From contig CALGCG010000128.1 of assembly GCA_937884485.1 (NCBI GenBank), positions 25,222-89,221 on the forward strand: a stretch of 64,000 nt of DNA. The letters are read 5' to 3'. The first letter of the stretch is position 1. Every line of letters starts with the position of its first letter. This document shows, piece after piece, positions 47,453-53,993 of the stretch. The translations under genes were made by a program, and so were the position numbers. The notes under the pieces were generated by a model that saw nothing but the letters and a program-made list of their open reading frames with translations, searched no databases and was not told the DNA's origin. The DNA is from an uncultured Bacteroidales bacterium. Lineage in GTDB: Bacteria > Bacteroidota > Bacteroidia > Bacteroidales > P3.

Positions 47453-47995
47453 TTATATCACCTCGTCCAGTGCGCCGGTTTCGGAGTCGATAATGAAGCC
47501 GCGCACTGTGATGTCTTTGGGGACGAGGGGGTGGGTGCGGATGGTCTCGACGGTCTTGCGGACGCTTTCCTCGGTATCCTTAAAGCCCTCCAGCCAGTGG
47601 TTGAGGTCGATGCCGCATTTGCGGATGGTGTCAAGGGCCTGGTCGGTGATGCCCCGGGCCTGCATTTCGTCGTGGAAATGGTCGTAGCTCATGTGACAGG
47701 CTCCGCAATGAGAGTGGGCCACCACCATGATGCTGTCCACGCCAAGCTCATAGATGGCCACTATCAGACTGCGGATGGCCGAGTCGAAGGGAGTGATGAC
47801 CAGGCCGCCGGCGTTCTTGATAATCTTCGCGTCGCCGTTGCGCAGGCCGAGGGCGGCAGGCAGCAACTCCGTGAGGCGGGTGTCCATGCACGACAGCACG
47901 GCCAGCTTCTTGTCGGGATATTTGTCCGTAACATACTTCTCATATCCCTTTTCTGCAACGAACTTCTTGTTGTATTCAATAATACTGTCTATCAT
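47453..47995 (-). CDS. beta-class carbonic anhydrase
   Basis: 180 aa. SCMDTRL (Cys36, Asp38, Arg40) and AHSHCGAC (His94, Cys97) are the zinc site and catalytic dyad of beta carbonic anhydrases, which interconvert CO2 and bicarbonate. It lies 27 nt downstream of the PLD gene on the same strand and directly upstream of operator copy 2, so it may be either a host gene at the edge of the module or a passenger. Its base composition is like the core genome. Confidence 0.94.
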   Translation of the reverse strand: MIDSIIEYNKKFVAEKGYEKYVTDKYPDKKLAVLSCMDTRLTELLPAALGLRNGDAKIIKNAGGLVITPFDSAIRSLIVAIYELGVDSIMVVAHSHCGACHMSYDHFHDEMQARGITDQALDTIRKCGIDLNHWLEGFKDTEESVRKTVETIRTHPLVPKDITVRGFIIDSETGALDEVI

Positions 47996-48022
47996 AACTA
48001 TGCTATGTTTTATTTCGTTTTT

Positions 48023-48535
48023 TCATCCAATCCTGTCGCCGCAGAAGTCTTTGCGTTTGCAGGTCTTGCAGTGGAGGCCTTGCCAGACGGAGTCGAGGTG
48101 GTCGGCGGCGGCATCGACCAGTTGGGGTTCGTCGGTGAGGATGCCGGCCTCGAAGTTGCGGTTGCCTTCGCCTTTCATACCCATGCCTGCGCCCGTGAGG
48201 TTGGCGGAGCCGATGTAGGCGGTAGCACAGTCGAAAATCATAATCTTGAAATGCACCCTTGGGCAGAGTCTCCGCTCCAAACTGCTCCACAACCCCGGAT
48301 ACTTGTCGAAGTCCTCGCGGAAATTCTCTCCAGGCTCTTTGGCATGAAGCAGCCGCACATCGACACCCCGTTTCAACAACTTGTCGAGCACCGACAGAAA
48401 CGGCACCATATCCCGTCCGCCTTCTACATACAAGTCCTTGAGGTCGGCGGTACCTATCCACAGGTCGTGCTTGACTTTCTCGCAAAGCGAGAGGACTTCT
48501 GTGTAATGGTCTTTGTCGGCGATGTATTGTATCAT
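48023..48535 (-). CDS. phospholipase D-like (single HKD) protein
   Basis: 170 aa with one HKD motif: RVHFKIMIFD (His95, Lys97, Asp102) followed by YIGSANLTGAG. One motif per chain implies a dimer, as in Nuc-type nucleases. The C-terminus has four cysteines (HCKTCKRKDFCG) that could bind metal. The ATG overlaps the stop of the 288-aa gene by 4 nt, so the pair is coupled. Nuclease or phospholipase activity is possible; a helper in DNA damage or defence fits the context. Confidence 0.85.
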   Translation of the reverse strand: MIQYIADKDHYTEVLSLCEKVKHDLWIGTADLKDLYVEGGRDMVPFLSVLDKLLKRGVDVRLLHAKEPGENFREDFDKYPGLWSSLERRLCPRVHFKIMIFDCATAYIGSANLTGAGMGMKGEGNRNFEAGILTDEPQLVDAAADHLDSVWQGLHCKTCKRKDFCGDRIG

Positions 48536-49398
48536 TTGCGATGTGATTCGGTAAACGCAGGATGTTTTTTCAAGAATTCATGATATGCCGATATCATTCC
48601 GACATAGTCAAAGCGCAAATAGCTGAGATGATAAGAATTGATAGCGACCTTGTTTTTGTCCAAATCATAGAAGATCCATTTTTCTTCATCTTGAGGTTTA
48701 AAATGGTAGCCAATACTATTCAAAAGATTGAGAATCCTATTTCCCGTATCTAGAATTGATTGAGAATAGCCACAGCATATAAAAATATCAGCATCCAAAT
48801 TATTAATTTGTCGTTCTAAAAATGATTTATCTCTATTAATCGCATCTAATAAAACGTCGTCTGGGCATTTGTCATTTCCAACTTCTTTTTTGCAGTTAAT
48901 TCTTGCAAATATCTGTTTGTCAACAAAAGATAATGCATCCTTATCTGTGAAATTATTATAGTCCTGCGGTTGGTCAATAGTCGTTTTTAAAATCCCATAT
49001 AGGGAATACACAAGATTCCTATAGAATGCTACACCCGTATCCAACCACATTTCATCAGGTTTATAGTTCTCATCACGATATCTAAACGATTCGCTACGTA
49101 CATCCCATGCAACATCTCCATACGAATTTTGGTCTTTAGTTAAATATAAAACACGCATTGGGGCATTTGCCCATAAAGTATTTTCTTCTCCACTGCAATT
49201 GCGTTTCCATCTAAAAACAGATTTGCCATCAGAGTAATTTCTACGATCAGGCAGAAACTCCCCTTTAAACATTATTCCATCAGGAGTAAAGTACTCATGT
49301 AGATTTGTACAATCTGGATATTTTGATTGATTATTGTTTACATAAGCGTTTCGCCACTCTTTGAGGATGCGTTCGTTTTCTGCCACATAGTTTTTCAT
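48532..49398 (-). CDS. unknown 288-aa island protein
   Basis: AT-rich gene. I do not recognise the family. Visible blocks: MRVLYLTKDQNSYGD followed by DVRSESFRY, MWLDTGVAFYRNLVYSLYGI, and a C-terminal LDADIFICCGYSQSILD. The strand-loop VLYLTKDQN and the later ICCG strand could suggest a Rossmann-like or uracil-DNA-glycosylase-like alpha/beta fold, but this is a weak impression. It is coupled to the PLD-like gene (ATGA) and preceded 12 nt upstream by the DUF6140-like gene, the position held by the nuclease in module B. Confidence 0.7.
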   Translation of the reverse strand: MKNYVAENERILKEWRNAYVNNNQSKYPDCTNLHEYFTPDGIMFKGEFLPDRRNYSDGKSVFRWKRNCSGEENTLWANAPMRVLYLTKDQNSYGDVAWDVRSESFRYRDENYKPDEMWLDTGVAFYRNLVYSLYGILKTTIDQPQDYNNFTDKDALSFVDKQIFARINCKKEVGNDKCPDDVLLDAINRDKSFLERQINNLDADIFICCGYSQSILDTGNRILNLLNSIGYHFKPQDEEKWIFYDLDKNKVAINSYHLSYLRFDYVGMISAYHEFLKKHPAFTESHRK

Positions 49399-49410
49399 AA
49401 CACAAACGTT

Positions 49411-49641
49411 TTAATTGATTGTTTCCAGATCCAAATATCTTGGAGTAAATGCACCTGCTTTCTTTACATCAACGCCATACTTGGTTTTGAATGCATTAAT
49501 TACAAGTTCTTGCCCTTTCCCATCGCTCAATAAAGATGCCAAGGTGGCTTTTTGGTGGAATACCACTTCAACAGACATCCCTTTTTCCAAACGAACACCG
49601 TTGGAGTTCAAGTTGGATTTAACAGTTACTTTGTACAGCAT
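49411..49641 (-). CDS. small DUF6140-like protein (module A)
   Basis: 76 aa (MLYKVTVKSNLNSNGVRLEK ... AFKTKYGVDVKKAGAFTPRY). It closely resembles small Bacteroides proteins I associate with DUF6140 and is a paralogue of 46399-46635. No enzymatic residues are apparent. It begins after the 48-aa ORF and ends 12 nt before the 288-aa gene. Confidence 0.68.
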   Translation of the reverse strand: MLYKVTVKSNLNSNGVRLEKGMSVEVVFHQKATLASLLSDGKGQELVINAFKTKYGVDVKKAGAFTPRYLDLETIN

Positions 49642-49699
49642 AACTAATAAATTTGTTGGGTTAATAATTGTTCAATTTATAATTCATAATCGGGATTAT

Positions 49700-49846
49700 T
49701 CAATCCATCAGTATACATTGATTTTCTCTCTGCTTCTTACCAGGAAAATCAAAATGGTCTTTTAAGTGTAGAATCATATGCATTGTCTTTTTGTATGTTT
49801 CCAACAATTCTTTCTGACTTTTGTTTGGTTGAATAGCACATTCCAT
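49700..49846 (-). CDS. possible 48-aa small protein
   Basis: An open frame MECAIQPNKSQKELLETYKK ... HFDFPGKKQRENQCILMD, with a promoter -7 box (TATCTTTGCA, minus, 49883-49892) 36 nt upstream. It fills most of the 277-nt gap between the 223-aa gene and the DUF6140-like gene. The KELLETYKKTM helix looks protein-like, but no family is recognised. Confidence 0.4.
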   Translation of the reverse strand: MECAIQPNKSQKELLETYKKTMHMILHLKDHFDFPGKKQRENQCILMD

Positions 49847-49882
49847 GTCTTGCTCTATACAATCTATATCATAGATTTACGG

Positions 49883-49892
49883 TGCAAAGATA
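49883..49892 (-). promoter_or_regulatory. promoter -7 box inside module A
   Basis: TATCTTTGCA on the minus strand, without the shared palindrome. It could drive the 48-aa ORF, DUF6140-like, 288-aa and PLD genes independently of the repressed promoter. Confidence 0.5.
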
Positions 49893-49918
49893 CGAATATT
49901 TTCTTAAATCAATGCATT

Positions 49919-50590
49919 TTATCTTTCAAACGGCACAAGGTCGACGTTTGTGTTTAACTGGTAGTTGAAGGCGTAGGTAGTCATGCGGAGGAGGTCGGGG
50001 ATAGAGTAGTGCATGTGGGTGCAGAGGGCGTGGACGGCGTGGCAGACGCAGAGGTGGTCGAGCTGGGGGATGCGGAGGGGACCTTCAGCCCACGTCTGGC
50101 CGTCGTCGAGGTTACAGATATGGTCACCACAGCACCAGCCGATATCATCCAGTCGCGAGTTCTCGCCGATGACCCATAGCATCTCGTTCCAACGCGAGCC
50201 GTAGAAAGCATCCTCCTCCATCGTGAAGAGTTGCAGATCTTCGTCGTTGTGGCTGTAGAAGAGGGTGGTTTCCAGCTCGAAGGGCTCACCCTCGAGGGTG
50301 AGGATTGTGGACATCTGATCCTGCAACATGCGGTGGCGCTCGTTCAACTGCTTGGTCAGTGTCAGCAGCCGCTCGTTTACCACCTCGAAGCGTCGCACCT
50401 CGGCCTCGGTGGCATGCTTCTCGAACATCTTGTCGAGTATCCATTGCCGGGTGCCGAGGTGGTCGTCGATCACCTCTTCGGTTGCTTTGTCCCAATAGCC
50501 CTTGAAGGGCTTTGCAATACGCAGGATATAATCCTCGCAATCCTGCAGCCGCTTGCGCAACTGGCTGATATTGTCTTTTTGTTCTTGCAT
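49919..50590 (-). CDS. unknown protein, first gene of module A (paralogue of 46695-47369)
   Basis: 223 aa: an N-terminal helical/coiled-coil part (QLRKRLQDCEDYILRIAKPF; RRFEVVNERLLTLTKQLNER) and the shared C-terminal domain (ICNLDDGQTWAEG, LCVCHAVHALCTH, YSIPDLLRM). Cys/His-rich positions in the C-terminal part (CVCHAVHALCTHMH) might bind metal. It directly follows operator copy 1. Function unknown. Confidence 0.75.
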   Translation of the reverse strand: MQEQKDNISQLRKRLQDCEDYILRIAKPFKGYWDKATEEVIDDHLGTRQWILDKMFEKHATEAEVRRFEVVNERLLTLTKQLNERHRMLQDQMSTILTLEGEPFELETTLFYSHNDEDLQLFTMEEDAFYGSRWNEMLWVIGENSRLDDIGWCCGDHICNLDDGQTWAEGPLRIPQLDHLCVCHAVHALCTHMHYSIPDLLRMTTYAFNYQLNTNVDLVPFER

Positions 50591-50610
50591 ACTCCAACTA
50601 TTTTTTCGGC

Positions 50611-50664
50611 TGCAAAAATAGCAAAGCGGTGCGTCACATCATGACACATGAGGGGACGCACCGC
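50611..50664 (-). promoter_or_regulatory. island promoter with shared palindromic operator (copy 1)
   Basis: Minus-strand -7 box TATTTTTGCA (50611-50620). Eight nt further, GTGCGTCAC-ATC-ATGACAC aligns with the operator cores at 45111 and 47405. An outer pair GCGGTGCGTC ... GACGCACCGC (50626-50635/50655-50664) extends the palindrome. Divergent from the rubrerythrin promoter at 50708. Confidence 0.72.
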
Positions 50665-50707
50665 ATATTTTGGCAAAAAAAGTTCTGTTGAAATCAATTT
50701 TTTTTGT

Positions 50708-50717
50708 TAACTTTGCA
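50708..50717 (+). promoter_or_regulatory. rubrerythrin promoter -7 box
   Basis: TAACTTTGCA, 76 nt before the ATG at 50794 and divergent from the island promoter at 50611. Confidence 0.55.
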
Positions 50718-50793
50718 TTTATTGAAACGCCGCCGAGATGCGACATAACAACAATGTTTTCAACGAATTATTAACCCTAAAACATTTAGAGAC

Positions 50794-51501
50794 ATGAAGA
50801 AGTACCAATGCACCGTATGCAAGTATGAGTATGACCCCGCCAAGGGTGACCCGACGCAGGGCATTGCCCCCGGCACGCCTTTCGAGGCGCTGCCCGCCGA
50901 CTGGAAGTGCCCCCGCTGCAAGCAGGGCAAGGAGAAGTTCGCCCCGATGGAGGAGGCTCCCAAGGCCAATCCCTACGCCGGCACGCAGACCGAGAAGAAC
51001 CTGATGGAGGCCTTCGCCGGCGAGAGCCAGGCCCGCAACAAGTACACCTACTTCGCCTCGAAGGCCAAGAAGGAAGGCTACGAGCAGATTGCCGCCCTCT
51101 TCCTGCAGACCGCCGAGAACGAGAAGGAGCATGCCAAACTGTGGTTCAAGGAGCTGAACGGCATCGGCACCACCGCCGAGAACCTCGCCGCTGCCGCCGC
51201 AGGCGAGAACTACGAGTGGACGGACATGTACGAGGGCTTCGCCCGCACCGCCGAGGCCGAGGGCTTCCTGGAGCTGGCCGCCCGTTTCCGTGGCGTGGCC
51301 GCCATCGAGAAGCACCACGAGGAGCGCTACCGCGCCCTGCTCCACAACGTGGAGGCCAAGGAGGTCTTCGCCAAGAGCGAGGTGAAGGTGTGGGAGTGCC
51401 GCAACTGCGGCCACATCGTGGTGGGCACCCAGGCCCCGGAGGTATGCCCCGTGTGCAACCATCCGCAGTCCTACTTCGAAATCAACAAGCAGAACTACTA
51501 A
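50794..51501 (+). CDS. rubrerythrin with rubredoxin domains at both ends
   Basis: 235 aa. N-terminal full rubredoxin (YQCTVCKYEYDPAKGDPTQG, CPRCKQG), central diiron four-helix domain (AGESQARNKYTYFASKAKKE, ENEKEHAKLWFKEL, AIEKHHEERY) and C-terminal short rubredoxin-like domain (WECRNCGHIVVG, CPVCNHPQSYFE). Ordinary rubrerythrin (about 190 aa) has only the last two. The extra domain could act as built-in electron donor for peroxide reduction. A strong terminator follows. Confidence 0.94.
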   Translation: MKKYQCTVCKYEYDPAKGDPTQGIAPGTPFEALPADWKCPRCKQGKEKFAPMEEAPKANPYAGTQTEKNLMEAFAGESQARNKYTYFASKAKKEGYEQIAALFLQTAENEKEHAKLWFKELNGIGTTAENLAAAAAGENYEWTDMYEGFARTAEAEGFLELAARFRGVAAIEKHHEERYRALLHNVEAKEVFAKSEVKVWECRNCGHIVVGTQAPEVCPVCNHPQSYFEINKQNY

Positions 51502-51505
51502 GACA

Positions 51506-51530
51506 ACGGGGGCCGCGGCCCCCGTTTCTG
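51506..51530 (+). terminator. terminator of the rubrerythrin gene
   Basis: The palindrome ACGGGGGCCG/CGGCCCCCGT is followed by TTTCTGTTTCC, 5 nt after the stop. Confidence 0.7.
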
Positions 51531-51585
51531 TTTCCTTTCAATCACCGTACCGCAGGCCATAAGTGTGTGTTTCAATAAATATTCG

Positions 51586-51595
51586 TATCTTTGCA
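51586..51595 (+). promoter_or_regulatory. promoter -7 box of the FMN-reductase gene
   Basis: TATCTTTGCA, 25 nt before the ATG at 51621; this sets the start and excludes the upstream open frame. Confidence 0.6.
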
Positions 51596-51620
51596 CTTTC
51601 AATTACTAACAAAAACTGAT

Positions 51621-52304
51621 ATGAGCAATACTGTTAAAGCAATGTTTGTCAACGGGTCGCCGCGCAAACAATGGAATACCGCCAAGATGCTGGAAAACGC
51701 GATGCAGGGGGCCACGGAGGCCGGCGCAGAGTGCGAGATGGTGCACCTCTACGACATCAACTTCCACGGCTGCAAAAGCTGCTTCGCCTGCAAGCTGAAG
51801 AACTCGAAGACTAACGGCGTCTGCGCCATCAAGGACGACCTGCGGCCTGTGCTGGAGCGCGCCCGCCAGTGCGATGTGCTGGTGCTGGGCTCGCCTGTCT
51901 ACTACAGCTATCCCACGGGCGATTTGCGCTCGTTCATGGAGCGTCTGATGTTCCCCGTCGGCACCTATATGTACGAGAACGGGAAGCACATCACCCTGCG
52001 CGACAAGGTGATACCCACGGCCATGATCTTCACGATGAACTGCCCGGAGGACTATATGAAGCAGATTGGCTACCCCACATTGTTGGAGGAAAACACCAAG
52101 GTGATGGCCGACATCTTCGGCTACAGCGAGACCCTCTATGCCTGCAACACCTACCAGTTCAACGACTACAGCCGCTACGACTTCAACCTCTTCAGCGAAG
52201 AGGACAAGCGCCGTTACCGCGACGAACACTTCGCCACCGACCTGCAGAACGCCCGCGACCTGGGCCGCCGCCTGGTGGAGATGGCCAACAAACTTATTGT
52301 GTGA
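51621..52304 (+). CDS. NADPH-dependent FMN reductase / flavodoxin-family protein
   Basis: 227 aa: MFVNGSPRKQWNTAKML (FMN phosphate loop), GCKSCFACKLKNSKTNGVC (Cys-rich loop) and VLGSPVYYSYPTGDLRSFMER. It is the third FMN reductase of this kind in the window but longer at the C-terminus. Probably a cytoplasmic flavin/quinone reductase. Its last codons lie in a TAACGCA-type repeat (52296-52335). Confidence 0.88.
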   Translation: MSNTVKAMFVNGSPRKQWNTAKMLENAMQGATEAGAECEMVHLYDINFHGCKSCFACKLKNSKTNGVCAIKDDLRPVLERARQCDVLVLGSPVYYSYPTGDLRSFMERLMFPVGTYMYENGKHITLRDKVIPTAMIFTMNCPEDYMKQIGYPTLLEENTKVMADIFGYSETLYACNTYQFNDYSRYDFNLFSEEDKRRYRDEHFATDLQNARDLGRRLVEMANKLIV

Positions 52305-52335
52305 GTGCGTTATTGCGTGAGTGCGTTAATATTAT
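52296..52335. repeat. TAACGCA-type repeat at convergent gene ends
   Basis: TTGTGTGAGTGCGTTATTGC and GTGAGTGCGTTAATA: two inverted-sense units, which supply the stop codon of the FMN-reductase gene and reach the 3' end of the convergent gene. Confidence 0.5.
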
Positions 52336-52672
52336 AGAGGCAGCGCAGCCAGTCGAAGGCCATGGTGCGCCAGCGCAGGTCAGTACGCCCTTCGAGGCGG
52401 TAGGCTGAGCGCTCGAATGGAATTGCGCGGTAGGCGCGGTCGTGGCTGCGGTAGCGCAGCAGGCCTATAAGCCAAAACAATACATAAAGCACATAGAACG
52501 GCACCACGAGCATGCAGATCTGCTGGTAGAGGTGTACTGTCTCGTGGCACACCTCGCGGTCGCTAAGTGTCGTCCCTTTGTAGAATACGAAGGGGAATAG
52601 TGTCACCGCGCGATAGCTCCCGAAAGGGATGAGGCGATTGTGTACTATCAGCGGTCCCATGGCTAAAGGCAT
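52310..52672 (-). CDS. small membrane protein with an HExxH motif
   Basis: 120 aa. CHETVHLYQQ (HExxH) lies next to a hydrophobic segment (ICMLVVPFYVLYVLFWLIGLL in two parts) and FERSAYRLEG, a layout like a minimal membrane-linked zinc metallopeptidase. The family is not one I can name. It overlaps the HAD gene by 10 nt on the same strand, so it is the distal gene of that pair. Confidence 0.6.
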   Translation of the reverse strand: MPLAMGPLIVHNRLIPFGSYRAVTLFPFVFYKGTTLSDREVCHETVHLYQQICMLVVPFYVLYVLFWLIGLLRYRSHDRAYRAIPFERSAYRLEGRTDLRWRTMAFDWLRCLYNINALTQ

Positions 52673-53304
52673 GTAAGCATGTCGGCGAAGTCGTCTATCA
52701 GGTGGTCGGCGCCGGCGGCCCGGAGGTCGGCGGCGGACTGGTTGCCGTAGGTGACGCCCACGGTGCGGCAGCCGGCGGCACGGCCCATCAGGATGTCGTA
52801 GCTGGCATCGCCCACCACAACGGCCTCCCCGGGGACAACGCCGAGGGCGGCAAGGATCTTCTGCACCGGCTCGGGATGAGGCTTGTGGTGCTCCACGTCG
52901 TTGGCGCTGACCACCATGCTGACGTAGCGCTCCAGATGGAAGGTCTTCACGAAGCCCTCCAGCGTGGGGCGCCCACGGCTGCTGCAGATGGCCATCTGCA
53001 GGCCGCGGTCGTGCAGGGCCGTAAGCGTCTCAAGCACATGGGGGAAGAGGCGGACAGTACCGTCGGTGTTCAGTTCGTCGAACACGCGTCGGTAGACGTC
53101 GGCGCAGCGTTCGGCAAGCCCTTCGTCGACACCGCAGAGCGTGGTGAAGCACTCCCGCAGCGGCAAGCCGATGATGGAGCGGCACTCGGCGCCGGTGCGC
53201 TCCGGCAGCCCCAACTCGCGCAGCGCGTGCTGGACGGAGGCGATGATGATGGGCTGCGTGTCGGCCAGCGTGCCGTCGAAGTCGAGGATGATGAGGCGTG
53301 TCAT
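52663..53304 (-). CDS. HAD-superfamily hydrolase (phosphoglycolate phosphatase-like)
   Basis: 213 aa with the HAD motifs DFDGTLADTQ (nucleophile Asp8), CSSRGRPT (motif II), HHKPHPEP (motif III Lys) and VVGDASYDILMGRAAG (motif IV). Substrate not certain; Gph- or PpaX-like activity on phosphoglycolate or other small phosphates is likely. A GC-rich palindrome (53311-53335) lies between it and riboflavin synthase. Confidence 0.9.
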   Translation of the reverse strand: MTRLIILDFDGTLADTQPIIIASVQHALRELGLPERTGAECRSIIGLPLRECFTTLCGVDEGLAERCADVYRRVFDELNTDGTVRLFPHVLETLTALHDRGLQMAICSSRGRPTLEGFVKTFHLERYVSMVVSANDVEHHKPHPEPVQKILAALGVVPGEAVVVGDASYDILMGRAAGCRTVGVTYGNQSAADLRAAGADHLIDDFADMLTCL

Positions 53305-53310
53305 TCTACT

Positions 53311-53335
53311 ATGCCGGCAGGATGCCGGCGCTCCA
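53311..53335. repeat. GC-rich palindromic repeat, intergenic
   Basis: ATGCCGGCAGGATGCCGG followed by CGCTCCA; it matches the right half of the element at 8151-8177 almost exactly. Confidence 0.6.
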
Positions 53336-53336
53336 T

Positions 53337-53948
53337 TTATTTCTGCGCCGCCATATACTGCTCCAGCAGGCGCTGGACGTACTTGCCGAAGACGTCGAAC
53401 TCGATGTTGACCACCGTGCCAGGCTTGAAATTGTGGAAGTTGGTCACCTGGTAGGTGTAGGGGATGATGGCCACGGAGAACATGCCGGGCTCGCTGTCCA
53501 CCACCGTCAGGCTGACGCCGTTGATGCTGATGCTGCCCTTGGGGACGGTGATGCTGGGGGCGTTCTTCTGGTCGTAGCTGAAATAGAAACGCCAGGAGCC
53601 GTTGTCGTCAACGACCTTGGTGCAGGTGGCCGTCTGGTCCACATGGCCCTGGACGATGTGGCCGTCGAAACGGCCGTCCATACGCATGGAGCGCTCCACG
53701 TTGACCTCGGTGCCCTCCTTCCAAGTGGAGAGGTTGGTCTTGAGCATGGTCTCGTCCATGGCGGTGACCACATACTGTTTCTTCTCCTTGTCGACCTTCA
53801 CCACGGTGAGGCAGCAGCCGTCGTGGGCCATGCTTTGGTCGATGGCCAGCTCGTCGCCGAAGGGCACCTCGAGGGTGAAATGGTAGTTGGTATTCTCTTT
53901 CTCAATCTTGACCACGCGGGCCGTTGTTTCTATGATTCCTGTGAACAT
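53337..53948 (-). CDS. ribE: riboflavin synthase alpha chain
   Basis: 203 aa beginning MFTGIIE, with two lumazine-binding repeats (HDGCCLTV; ISINGVSLTVV) and GHVDQTA. It makes riboflavin from two 6,7-dimethyl-8-ribityllumazine molecules, supplying the many flavoproteins of this organism. A GTTTAAG/GTTTAAA tandem (about 53952-53982) lies upstream. Confidence 0.96.
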   Translation of the reverse strand: MFTGIIETTARVVKIEKENTNYHFTLEVPFGDELAIDQSMAHDGCCLTVVKVDKEKKQYVVTAMDETMLKTNLSTWKEGTEVNVERSMRMDGRFDGHIVQGHVDQTATCTKVVDDNGSWRFYFSYDQKNAPSITVPKGSISINGVSLTVVDSEPGMFSVAIIPYTYQVTNFHNFKPGTVVNIEFDVFGKYVQRLLEQYMAAQK

Positions 53949-53951
53949 GGT

Positions 53952-53982
53952 GTGGTTTAAGGTTTAAAGTTTAAGGTTTAAG
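53952..53982. repeat. 7-nt GTTTAAG tandem repeat
   Basis: Four units (GGTTTAA, GGTTTAAA, GTTTAAG, GTTTAAG) between ribE and the S9 peptidase gene. Related GGTTTAAGACC occurs at 15059. Confidence 0.5.
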
Positions 53983-53993
53983 GCATCGAGGGT

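Noticed and set aside
48532..49398. Calling the 288-aa protein a uracil-DNA glycosylase
   Set aside because: Only a vague strand-loop resemblance (VLYLTKDQN); the defining catalytic motifs were not found, so it is left as unknown.
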